Under the pieces are notes generated by a model. That model had not been told where the DNA came from. It ran no database searches and was given only the letters and a program-made list of their open reading frames with translations. A stretch of 8,426 bases of DNA from Chloroflexi bacterium UBA4733 (lineage in GTDB: Bacteria > Chloroflexota > UBA4733), in assembly GCA_002404055.1 (NCBI GenBank), contig DHIZ01000090.1, positions 1 to 8,426 on the forward strand, read 5' to 3'. Numbering within the stretch: position 1 is the stretch's first letter; each line of letters starts with the position of its first letter. Of this stretch, positions 1 through 4,899 are shown piece by piece. The position numbers and the translations under genes were made by a program.

Positions 1-6
1 TTTTAG

Positions 7-228
7 GATAGGCTCTTAGGCCTGGCAGAACTGCTCACGAGTGACGCCCGCTTGCCGGATGATGTGCGCAGCGACCTGCAGGCCGTGCTCCACGAACTCT
101 CCCGCGCGGCCGACCTGCTGCATCAATTCGGCCGCATCGCGCGCTACGAAGAGATGCCCACCCCCATCGGGCCGCAACTCGACGTCCGCAAGGCCAGCCG
201 CGGCGAACGGGAGCAGGACGTCCCCTGA
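7..228 (+). pseudogene. Histidine kinase fragment (HisKA helix region)
   Basis: This frame is open from an in-frame TAG at 4-6 to the TGA at 226-228 and has no plausible start codon. It contains the segment PDDVRSDLQAVLHELSRAAD followed by LLHQFGRIARYEE. That pattern is typical of the second helix of a HisKA dimerisation domain and the linker to the ATPase domain in sensor histidine kinases. The phospho-acceptor histidine (upstream) and the whole ATP-binding domain (downstream) are absent, so this is a short remnant, not a working kinase. A receiver-domain remnant lies just to the right on the opposite strand, which suggests a rearranged two-component locus. The family call rests on recognised pattern only. 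Confidence 0.55.
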
Positions 229-257
229 GCGTCGCCCGTCCACACCGAGGTTGGCGG

Positions 258-412
258 GTGACGACATCGAAAGCGCCTACCCCCGCCTGTTCCAGTACCG
301 CCAGTGCCGCTTCAGCATCGGCAAAGGCAGACACGGTGTGGCCCTCAGCGGTGAGCAGGCGGCTGGCGACAGTGGAACAACGCAAGCCCTGTCCCAGAAA
401 ATGCTCTACGCA
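258..412 (-). pseudogene. Response-regulator receiver domain fragment
   Basis: On the minus strand the segment VASRLLTAEGHTVSAFADAE, followed by AALAVLEQAG and AFDVV, matches the first helix, second strand, second helix and start of the third strand of a CheY-like receiver domain. The next residues should contain the phospho-accepting aspartate (DxxMP). Instead the reading turns into an arginine-rich non-receiver sequence, so the domain is broken right after FDVV. The N-terminal acidic cluster is also missing, and a stop lies about 9 codons before the first possible TTG start (385). It is probably a leftover of the regulator once paired with the kinase remnant at the left edge. Confidence 0.5.
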
Positions 413-555
413 TCATAGCTGTTATCGCACAGGCTGTGTCAAATGACGGTCGGGTAAAGCGCGGAACATTGCCGGGCGAGCTATGCTCTGTGCGGAAAGA
501 ACGTTACCCGCTGGGGCACGCACGGACTGCCCCGGGTGAAGGGAAGGAAAGAACG

Positions 556-612
556 ATGCTGGTGATCCTGCGACCTGCCCGGGCGAGCGAGTCCGCCACG
601 GCGAGGACGTGA
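556..612 (+). CDS. 18-codon leader ORF, translationally coupled to the acyltransferase
   Basis: An ATG at 556 is preceded by a purine-rich GGGAAGGAAAG Shine-Dalgarno and opens an 18-codon frame (MLVILRPARASESATART). It ends with TGA at 610-612. This stop overlaps the GTG start of the downstream acyltransferase (609-611) in a GTGA arrangement. The GTG itself has only a weak ribosome site (GAGG three bases away), so ribosomes ending the leader could re-initiate on it. The peptide resembles nothing I recognise. Alternatively the ATG is the ancestral start of the acyltransferase and a frameshift has separated it, but the acyltransferase N-terminus looks complete from the GTG. Confidence 0.4.
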   Translation: MLVILRPARASESATART

Positions 613-1634
613 CACCGGTGGTGGAAGGCCTGTTCGAAGCGGAGCTTGACCCTGCCGGCGTCCGCGAGCGCCTGGGACTGGGGGAGGAGACGACGGGCTG
701 GCTTGCGAAGTTGTCGGAGGTTGGGAGAACCGAGGAGGCGCCACGTCTGCCGGAGCGCGACGACGTTCGGGTGCTGCTGGCGCGCCTGGCGGCGCCGGCC
801 GAGCAGATCAACGAGGCCGTGACGGCGCTGTCCGCCGTGGAAGCGGACCCGGTGCTGCGCTGGCTGCTCATGCATTGTGCGCAGCAACTTATCCAGAATA
901 TGGCTCGCAGTCGTTCGCCGGAGCCATTTCCAACATTGCCTTCCAGCCTCGGGCTGCCTGGTCGTTACCTCTACGTCCTGGCCTTCCTGGCGACGCTGCC
1001 CGCCGTGCGCCGTTATCACCAGCAACAGGGCATTTCTGACGAGGTCTCCTGGGCCACGCTAGCCGATCTGGGTCGGCACATGGCGATCCATCAGCGCATG
1101 ACTGGGGAAGGCGGGCTGAGCACCCCCAACTGGCTCACGCTGCACTTCCGGGGTGTCATATACGAGCTCGGTCGCTTACAGTTCCACCGTAGCCGGATCA
1201 ACTACGATGCCGAGACGATCGGGCGTCTCGGCCTGCCTTTTCGACGTGATGACCCATGCCTGGGGGTGCATATCCCGGAAAGCGGCCCGCTGTCGCCGGA
1301 GGCCTGCGATGCGTCCTTTCGGTGGGCGCCCGAGTTTTTCGCCCGTCACTTTCCCGATGAAACGTACAGCGTTGCTACCTGCGGGTCGTGGCTGCTCGAT
1401 GACCAGTTGGCCGAGTACCTGCCGGAGACCTCCAACATCGTCCGCTTTCAGCGCCGTTTTCAGTTGATGCCCGGCGGGCGACCGTGTGACGAAGAGATCG
1501 TGCGTTTCGTGTTCCGTCGAGCCGATGGCCGCCCGAAGGACCTGCCGCAGCGCACCACCCTGGAACGGGCGATCACCCAGCACCTGCGCGCCGGTCGCCA
1601 CTGGCAGGCGCGCTGGGGCTGGGTGGCGCTCTGA
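609..1634 (+). CDS. Acyltransferase domain protein (NAT_N + GNAT-like C-terminal domain)
   Basis: This 341-residue protein fits the family described as an N-acyltransferase N-terminal domain (PF18082 type) followed by a GNAT-like C-terminal domain (PF18164 type). The helical N-terminal part carries VRERLGLGEETTGWLAKL (about residues 18-35) and the TLHFRG.IYELGRLQF stretch (177-192). The C-terminal domain shows GVHIPESGPLSPEACDAS (219-236), CGSWLLDDQLAEYLPETSNI (258-277), VRFQRRF (278-284) and LPQRTTLERAITQHLRAGRH (312-331), all characteristic of the family. Length is normal and no frameshift is visible. The start is the GTG at 609, since an in-frame TGA lies at 537 and no better start occurs between. 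The substrate is unknown; transfer of an acyl group is inferred from the fold. It converges on the oxidoreductase remnant, 18 bases beyond its stop. Confidence 0.85.
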   Translation: MTPVVEGLFEAELDPAGVRERLGLGEETTGWLAKLSEVGRTEEAPRLPERDDVRVLLARLAAPAEQINEAVTALSAVEADPVLRWLLMHCAQQLIQNMARSRSPEPFPTLPSSLGLPGRYLYVLAFLATLPAVRRYHQQQGISDEVSWATLADLGRHMAIHQRMTGEGGLSTPNWLTLHFRGVIYELGRLQFHRSRINYDAETIGRLGLPFRRDDPCLGVHIPESGPLSPEACDASFRWAPEFFARHFPDETYSVATCGSWLLDDQLAEYLPETSNIVRFQRRFQLMPGGRPCDEEIVRFVFRRADGRPKDLPQRTTLERAITQHLRAGRHWQARWGWVAL

Positions 1635-1652
1635 ACAGCGACTGGCGGCGCG

Positions 1653-1802
1653 TCAGGCCGGCAGGTCGGTCCAGCCACTGCCGCGGCGGATGGCGTCGAT
1701 GGCGACCTGGTAACGCCAGTCGTGGCTGAAGTTGAGATAGGGCTGGTGTGGTGCGCCGCGAATGTCGGCGACGAAGTCCCTGGCCAGGGCGCGCAAAGGA
1801 GG
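1653..1802 (-). pseudogene. C-terminal fragment of a Gfo/Idh/MocA-type oxidoreductase
   Basis: The last ~50 codons of this minus-strand frame read ALARDFVADIRGAPHQPYLN, then FSHDWRYQVAIDAIRR and GSGWTDLPA, then stop. The combination of RDFVxAIR, a Y..ALEVxxAAYRS-like helix (here YQVAIDAIRR) and a terminal W..LP is the usual C-terminus of NAD(P)-dependent Gfo/Idh/MocA sugar and inositol dehydrogenases. The NAD-binding Rossmann domain and most of the C-terminal domain are missing. Upstream the frame runs straight into the 3' end of the Uma2 gene (stop at 1807). The cassette to the right therefore replaced, or was inserted into, the rest of this gene. It cannot be functional as it stands. The family call is moderately secure given the short length. 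Confidence 0.5.
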
Positions 1803-1806
1803 AACC

Positions 1807-2406
1807 CTATTCAAATAGCTCACTGACCGGCAACGTGAAACCCGGAACAACGTGCAAGCCATCAAGAGAATTGGCCAGACCGAGGGTGATGCCCGGCTCA
1901 TCGCTGCCTGGGAACCACACGTCGACTTGCTTGCGTCCCGGCCAGACGACCCAGGCCAGCCGCACACCGGCGGCAAGCCAGATTCTGATCTTGGCGGCGA
2001 CTTCGGGGCGGAACTGGCCGGGCGAGGCGGTCTCGGCGATCAAGTCGGGCGTCACGCGCCAGAAGGCTTGCTCAGGAGGCGTTGCCGGCAACCGTTGCGC
2101 GCCGACGAAGGCGACATCGGCGCCGAGGACTGTCTCGGGGTCGCCGGGGCGGCTCAGGAGGAATCCAGTTTCTGCAGCGAACACGCGGCCGAGGTGGCGT
2201 TGCCGGACAAAGACGGCCAGTGGCGCGCCGAGGGACATGCTGATGCCGCCATGCTGCGTTCCTGCCAGCGGCATCCTTACCAGTCTCCCCTCAACGAGTT
2301 CGTACGTCCAGCCATCATCGGCCAGCCGGGCAAGGTCCAGGGCGGACAACTGTGCGGTCTGCCCCGGCACGGGCTCCGCCCAAGGAGCGAGGACAATCGG
2401 CGCCAT
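1807..2406 (-). CDS. Uma2 family putative endonuclease (DUF820, PD-(D/E)XK fold)
   Basis: The protein has 199 residues, the normal length for Uma2/DUF820. It shows the family signature WTYELVEGRLVRMP (33-46) with the following His (H52), then GADVAFV (95-101), then TPDLIAETASPGQ (119-131), AAKIRIWLAAGVRLAWVV (137-154) and the C-terminal PVSELFE. Likely active-site positions are D97, E125 and K139, from family knowledge of the PD-(D/E)XK-like core. The usual EVLSP is ETASP here and the usual WVVDP is WVVWP, small departures outside the core. The ATG at 2406 follows GAGGGA, which overlaps the stop codon of the upstream HicB-like gene, so translation is coupled. It is the last gene of the 3392-to-1807 operon. 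Uma2 proteins are abundant in cyanobacteria and Chloroflexota, and their role is unproven. Confidence 0.85.
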   Translation of the reverse strand: MAPIVLAPWAEPVPGQTAQLSALDLARLADDGWTYELVEGRLVRMPLAGTQHGGISMSLGAPLAVFVRQRHLGRVFAAETGFLLSRPGDPETVLGADVAFVGAQRLPATPPEQAFWRVTPDLIAETASPGQFRPEVAAKIRIWLAAGVRLAWVVWPGRKQVDVWFPGSDEPGITLGLANSLDGLHVVPGFTLPVSELFE

Positions 2407-2415
2407 CGCAGTCCC

Positions 2416-2646
2416 TCACAGCTCGGAGTAGCAAAAGCTCTTAGAAACGCTTGAAGCGTAGCACATGCAAGAATTCGGGCAGGCGAGCGTGAAAGCAATT
2501 GCTTCGGCAGCGTGGCGCTGGGCCGCTTCTGGTGTAGCGTCTCCACCGCCGGTGACGCCCAGCGCCGGCGCCCGGAAGTGCCAGTTTCGGCTCTCCTCGT
2601 CGTAGAAGTAGTCGATCACTGGGGTCTCCATCGGTTCCGTGCTCAT
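2416..2646 (-). CDS. HicB-like small protein (putative antitoxin)
   Basis: A 76-residue frame starts at the ATG at 2646, eight bases after GAGAGGA. I prefer this to the upstream starts at 2694, which have no ribosome site. The core METPVIDYFYDEESRNWHFR, ALGVTGGGDATPEAAQRHAA and EAIAFTL has the FYDEE..W......L....GGGDT.EEA...A.EAI pattern of compact HicB-like antitoxins. The last ~22 residues (ACPNSCMCYASS...) are Cys/Ser-rich and unlike the family. In the +1 frame the same DNA reads HARLPEFLHVLRFKRF then stop, so a recent frameshift near codon 53 is possible. The gene sits 10 bases before Uma2 and 60 bases after the 47-aa gene. No HicA-type partner is visible, so it may serve another nuclease, Uma2 being the obvious neighbour (inference). 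Confidence 0.65.
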   Translation of the reverse strand: MSTEPMETPVIDYFYDEESRNWHFRAPALGVTGGGDATPEAAQRHAAEAIAFTLACPNSCMCYASSVSKSFCYSEL

Positions 2647-2706
2647 GTCATCCGTCCTCTCACGCTCGCCTTCCCACGTCCCCACGCTCAGCACTCGCGC
2701 ATCCGT

Positions 2707-2850
2707 TCATAGCCAGCGGCTCCATCGCGGCGATCGATAGACGGCATTGCGGATCTTCCGGCGCAGGTCAAAGCCGGTGAAATAGCGCGGGCCTCGGCTG
2801 ACGGCCCGGCCCAGGTAGAACATGTGCATGAGCCGCCAAAGCCGGCGCAT
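2707..2850 (-). CDS. 47-residue arginine-rich small protein
   Basis: This is a short gene with a perfect AGGAGG site (complement of 2856-2861) five bases before the ATG at 2850. The product begins MRRLWRLMHMFYLGRAVSRG, continues PRYFTGFDLRRKIRNAVYRS and ends PRWSRWL. It is strongly basic (about 13 Arg and Lys, one Asp) and rich in Trp, Tyr and Phe, which suggests an amphipathic nucleic-acid- or membrane-binding peptide. It has no cysteine and no clear signal peptide. The ribosome site overlaps the stop codon of the upstream XRE gene (2860-2862), so the two are very likely co-translated. I do not recognise the family. Its position between a regulator and a HicB/Uma2 pair suggests a functional part of the operon. 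It is small enough to be missed by automatic annotation. Confidence 0.6.
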   Translation of the reverse strand: MRRLWRLMHMFYLGRAVSRGPRYFTGFDLRRKIRNAVYRSPRWSRWL

Positions 2851-2859
2851 ACGAACCTC

Positions 2860-3096
2860 CTAACCCGCCGTGGTCGGCGTTGCGCCATCGCCAGCCGTCT
2901 TTCCGTCGCTTGCCGGCCAGTCTATTTCGTCGGAGTTGATAGTCAGCACCTCGGCGAGCCGGCGAATAGTCCAGAGTCGTGGCTTGTGGCTACCACCCTC
3001 GAGGGTGGCTACGCTGCTCTTGCTCAGGTCCGCCTTGGCGGCTAGCTCCTCCTGGGTGATGTAGCGGCGCTCGCGGAGTTCACGCAACGTAGCCAA
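2860..3096 (-). CDS. XRE-family HTH transcriptional regulator (putative antitoxin)
   Basis: The 78-residue product is a compact HTH_3/XRE domain: LATLRELRERRYITQEELAA, then KADLSKSSVATLEGGSHKPR, then IRRLAEVLTINSDEIDW. Helices 2 and 3 (TQEELAAKA, SKSSVATLE) form the DNA-reading unit. The C-terminus is EIDWPASDGKTAGDG, almost the same as that of the second XRE protein at 4491-4701. I place the start at TTG 3096 because it has GGAGG six bases upstream and because LATLREL aligns with MATIQEL at the start of the paralogue. An ATG at 3123 would add nine residues and overlaps the upstream stop as ATGA, so both starts could be used. The order of unknown orf90 first and XRE second resembles HigBA-like operons where the XRE protein is the antitoxin and autorepressor (inference). 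Confidence 0.85.
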   Translation of the reverse strand: MATLRELRERRYITQEELAAKADLSKSSVATLEGGSHKPRLWTIRRLAEVLTINSDEIDWPASDGKTAGDGATPTTAG

Positions 3097-3099
3097 TCG

Positions 3100-3107
3100 C
3101 CACCTCC
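3100..3107 (-). promoter_or_regulatory. Shine-Dalgarno that supports the TTG start of the XRE gene
   Basis: On the minus strand GGAGGTGG lies a few bases before TTG at 3096. The ATG at 3123 has no comparable site. Together with the paralogue alignment this favours TTG 3096 as the main start. Confidence 0.5.
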
Positions 3108-3119
3108 GCTCGCACACAA

Positions 3120-3392
3120 TCATACCGGAATCAGGACCGTTTTAGCGCTGGATGGCGTGTACTTCTCTGTTTCGATGCAGATGACAAGCCGTATATCCGC
3201 GAGGCGCCCTGCGGGCAGCGCCGTTACCGGGTGTCCTTTGGCGATGAACGCCATCGCCACCTGTTCCGAGAGCTTCTGGAGAGAACGGTTCCTGGCAAGT
3301 AGTACGAGGAGCTCCTCCCCACTGGGCAGTTCGTTGGCCAGTCGCTGCCGCTGCATCTTGTAGGGTATGACCTTTCCCGGCACGGGCGCCAC
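3120..3392 (-). CDS. Unknown 90-residue protein, first gene of the XRE/HicB/Uma2 operon
   Basis: I do not recognise this family. The frame runs from GTG 3392 (other possible starts: GTG 3383 and the ATG at Met13) to TGA 3120-3122, which overlaps the ATG at 3123 of the XRE gene as ATGA. The sequence has a helical middle (RQRLANELPSGEELLVLLAR, SLQKLSEQVAMAFIAKG) and a C-terminal part with two likely beta strands (DIRLVICIETEKY and TVLIPV). It has no cysteines beyond one and no membrane segment. Size, position and coupling to an XRE gene match the toxin of a toxin-first type II pair, but no known toxin motif is visible. The frame stays open a little upstream of 3392 (VRLDN), so the exact N-terminus is uncertain. 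Confidence 0.6.
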   Translation of the reverse strand: MAPVPGKVIPYKMQRQRLANELPSGEELLVLLARNRSLQKLSEQVAMAFIAKGHPVTALPAGRLADIRLVICIETEKYTPSSAKTVLIPV

Positions 3393-3421
3393 GTTATCGA
3401 GTCGAACCCACGCGGTCGCAA
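3393..3421 (-). promoter_or_regulatory. Possible sigma-70-like promoter for the 3392-to-1807 operon
   Basis: On the minus strand TTGCGA (3421-3416) and GATAAC (3398-3393) are separated by 17 bases. Each matches four of six bases of the -35 and -10 consensus. The -10 abuts the GTG at 3392, so transcription would begin near 3386, only a few bases before the in-frame GTG at 3383. That implies a leaderless message, in line with the absence of a Shine-Dalgarno there. This is sequence inference only. Confidence 0.3.
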
Positions 3422-3566
3422 GCGCCGTGGCGAACGAACAACCCGGTCGCCCATGGGCTGGTTGCCGCCAGCACTTCCTGGGATTTTGCGCGAGGTGTGC
3501 GGGACCGTCGGGCTGTGAATGCCGGTGTTGCGTTGTGATTGGGGAAGCGTTTTGGAATAGGATCAG

Positions 3567-3773
3567 TCACCGGCGGTTAGGCGCTCGCCGTGTTATCGAC
3601 CTCCTCGAACAACTTCCGGAACTCTGGATAGCGTCCTGGCCGCGCCGCGCCGCTTCTTCATACGTGATGCCGTGCGTCTTGCAGCCTGGCAATTCGGGCA
3701 CGGTCACGATGAAGGCATCCTCCTCAGCGCTCCAGGCAATAGCCACTGGATACCGGTCGTTTCCTTCGCCCAT
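3567..3773 (-). CDS. HicB family antitoxin with aberrant C-terminus
   Basis: This 68-residue frame starts at the ATG at 3773 behind GGAGGAAGGC. The front half is a textbook HicB domain: RYPVAIAWSAEEDAFIVTVP, then ELPGCKTHGITYEEAARRGQ and DAI. HicB proteins antagonise the HicA mRNA interferase and have a partly degraded RNase H-like fold. After DAI the family normally continues with a W.....E.G.PIP-type helix. Here the frame turns into SSGSCSRRSITRRAP, which looks like a frame change. In the next frame the same DNA reads GRYPEFRKLFEEVDNTASA and stops at 3577-3579, which is much more protein-like. So the gene is probably frameshifted near codon 49. No hicA lies beside it. A truncated paralogue occurs at 6195-6257. 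Confidence 0.65.
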   Translation of the reverse strand: MGEGNDRYPVAIAWSAEEDAFIVTVPELPGCKTHGITYEEAARRGQDAIQSSGSCSRRSITRRAPNRR

Positions 3774-3849
3774 GCCTTCCTCCGTTCCTCCCGCCGCCGC
3801 AGAACCGCCCTAATTTCGCGCCAGGACCACGCTGGCGGCCCGTTCCGCG

Positions 3850-4143
3850 CTAGCGTCGGCGTCCCGCCACGGGGCGTTCCAGACGCGTTTTCGCCGCGGG
3901 CTGCTCGGCGCGACCAGCAGCGAACGTGTAGACGGGCACTTGGATCGTCGCCGCCGGCTCTTGCTGCTGGCGCAGGTCCTCCAAACGGCGCACCGCCTCC
4001 GGTCCGTAGTAGACCTCGCCGCACTGCGGGCAGACGTCGGCCGGCACGTCGTCCACCGAGACGAGATGTCCATCCCACCGCTCATCGACCGTGACCCGCT
4101 GCGCCTCCGTGTCGGCGCCGCAGAAATAGCAACGAATACTCAT
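3850..4143 (-). CDS. YgiT-type (MqsA-like) zinc-finger protein
   Basis: The 97-residue product starts at the ATG at 4143 with AAGGAGG six bases upstream. This ATG overlaps the stop of the DUF4258 gene (ATGA). The sequence MSIRCYFCGADTEAQRVTVD ERWDGHLVSV, followed by DVPADVCPQCGEVYYGPEAV and TIQVPVYTF, is the standard YgiT zinc finger. The zinc ligands are C5/C8 and C38/C41. In E. coli MqsA this finger is fused to a C-terminal HTH. Here the HTH is absent and an XRE gene stands two genes upstream instead. Most YgiT proteins end soon after VPVY.F; this one has about 23 extra low-complexity residues, possibly read-through past a lost stop. It is the likely antitoxin or toxin-binding partner of the DUF4258 protein. 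Coupling and family pairing make this the best-supported TA pair in the window. Confidence 0.85.
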   Translation of the reverse strand: MSIRCYFCGADTEAQRVTVDERWDGHLVSVDDVPADVCPQCGEVYYGPEAVRRLEDLRQQQEPAATIQVPVYTFAAGRAEQPAAKTRLERPVAGRRR

Positions 4144-4469
4144 GCGCTTCCTCCTTTCGGCTTGCGTGTCCGTTCGTCCGTCCACCAGGGCATCTGGGGC
4201 TCGTAGGCGGTGATGATGAGCACCGTCCCGCCCGGATCCAGTGTGCAGACCGTGTGGAGTGGCCGTCCGCCAGCGCCGTGTCCGAGGACCAGCGCCGAGG
4301 CGCCGCGCGGATCGGTCGGATAGTCCTCAATGATCTCACCGCCTGCGAGCGCCGCCAGGAGCTCCGTATCGGCGATGTGACGAGCGACAGCGTTGAATCG
4401 GGCATGGCTACTTGATCTCCATCGGCCAGCGTGAATGGCGGTACGGATCGCCTCAATGGTCATCGCCAC
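4140..4469 (-). CDS. DUF4258 protein, putative MqsR/RelE-like toxin
   Basis: This 109-residue protein has the DUF4258 (PF14076) pattern: IRTAIHAGRWRSSSHARFNA, then VARHIADTELLAALAGGEII, EDYPTDPRGASALVLGHG and GRPLHTVCTLDPGGTVLIIT with AYEP. DUF4258 proteins are predicted RNases of the RelE/MqsR fold. The S.H...A..R..I segment and the GEIIEDYP strand are the parts seen here. The start is GTG 4469 (GGAG eight bases upstream) or ATG 4463, too far from that site. The stop overlaps the YgiT ATG by four bases, so toxin and zinc-finger protein are co-translated. The broken XRE gene ends 21 bases upstream. The frame is intact, so if the toxin is active the cell must rely on YgiT or another antitoxin for control (inference). 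Confidence 0.85.
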   Translation of the reverse strand: MAMTIEAIRTAIHAGRWRSSSHARFNAVARHIADTELLAALAGGEIIEDYPTDPRGASALVLGHGAGGRPLHTVCTLDPGGTVLIITAYEPQMPWWTDERTRKPKGGSA

Positions 4470-4490
4470 GGCACACGCTCCGGTTGTGCA

Positions 4491-4701
4491 TCATCCATCG
4501 GACATCTTCCCGTCGCTGGCTGGCCAATCGATCTCACCGGGAGCAATGCCAAGGAACTCAGCGAGCTTACGTCGGACGCTTGGAATAGGCGTACCCTTGC
4601 CGTGTTCAATATTCACCACTGTCGCGCGCGAAATGCGCGCGCTCGGCGAGGTCGCGCGGGCTCAGCGCCTTATGTGTGCGCAACTCTTGAATTGTTGCCA
4701 T
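4491..4701 (-). pseudogene. XRE-family regulator with a frameshift in the HTH
   Basis: The ATG at 4701 (GGAAG seven bases upstream) starts MATIQELRTHKALSPRDLAERA. The frame then goes out of register inside the (CG)n run at 4635-4642 and terminates early (...HFARDSGEY). In the next frame the HTH continues as ISRATVVNIEHGKGTPIPSV, then RRKLAEFLGIAPGEIDWPAS and DGKMSDG, stopping at 4491-4493. Adding one CG unit would restore a 70-residue XRE protein that aligns without gaps over the HTH with the one at 2860-3096, including the EIDWPASDGK tail. It is first in the operon with DUF4258 and YgiT and was presumably their repressor. A sequencing or assembly error in the GC-dinucleotide run is a real alternative to true inactivation. 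Confidence 0.75.
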
Positions 4702-4719
4702 CGGCCGCTTCCTGTCACT

Positions 4720-4733
4720 GGTACGAGTGTACC
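4720..4733. promoter_or_regulatory. Perfect 5-4-5 palindrome, candidate operator of the XRE/DUF4258/YgiT operon
   Basis: GGTAC-GAGT-GTACC is a perfect inverted repeat 18 bases upstream of the ATG at 4701. A TTGACC hexamer (complement of 4740-4745) lies just upstream, but no good -10 follows it. Position and symmetry fit an autoregulatory XRE operator. The link to the XRE protein is inference. Confidence 0.4.
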
Positions 4734-4763
4734 GTACTTGGTCAATGTGCATACCAGGGATTG

Positions 4764-4775
4764 ATACGATCGTAT
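4764..4775. promoter_or_regulatory. 12-bp perfect palindrome upstream of the operon
   Basis: ATACGATCGTAT is a perfect 12-bp palindrome, about 30 bases upstream of the GGTAC palindrome. On the + strand it runs into TATAAC, a near-consensus -10. It could be a second regulator site between the minus-strand operon and whatever was transcribed to the right. The sequence differs from the first palindrome, so it need not bind the same protein. Confidence 0.25.
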
Positions 4776-4899
4776 AACGGCGGCATATGTACTGTAGGTC
4801 GGTGGTCTGTTTACCGCCGCAACCACAGGAGATAGCCACCAATGACCATCGGCGCCCTTCCCAGCCGGACCAGCAGCCAGCAGTACACGGTCTGCCTGC

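Noticed and set aside
504..1025. Long minus-strand frames opposite the acyltransferase (also 422-871, 1176-1601)
   Set aside because: They are mirror frames of a GC-rich gene; the + strand product has clear family motifs throughout.
1748..2454. Long + strand frames opposite Uma2 (200 and 227 codons)
   Set aside because: The minus-strand frame carries the Uma2 motifs and a proper ribosome site; the + frames have neither.
3393..3415. tRNA T-arm, because of the GGTTCGA motif on the minus strand
   Set aside because: The flanking bases do not form a 5-bp T-stem and no acceptor or anticodon arm is nearby.
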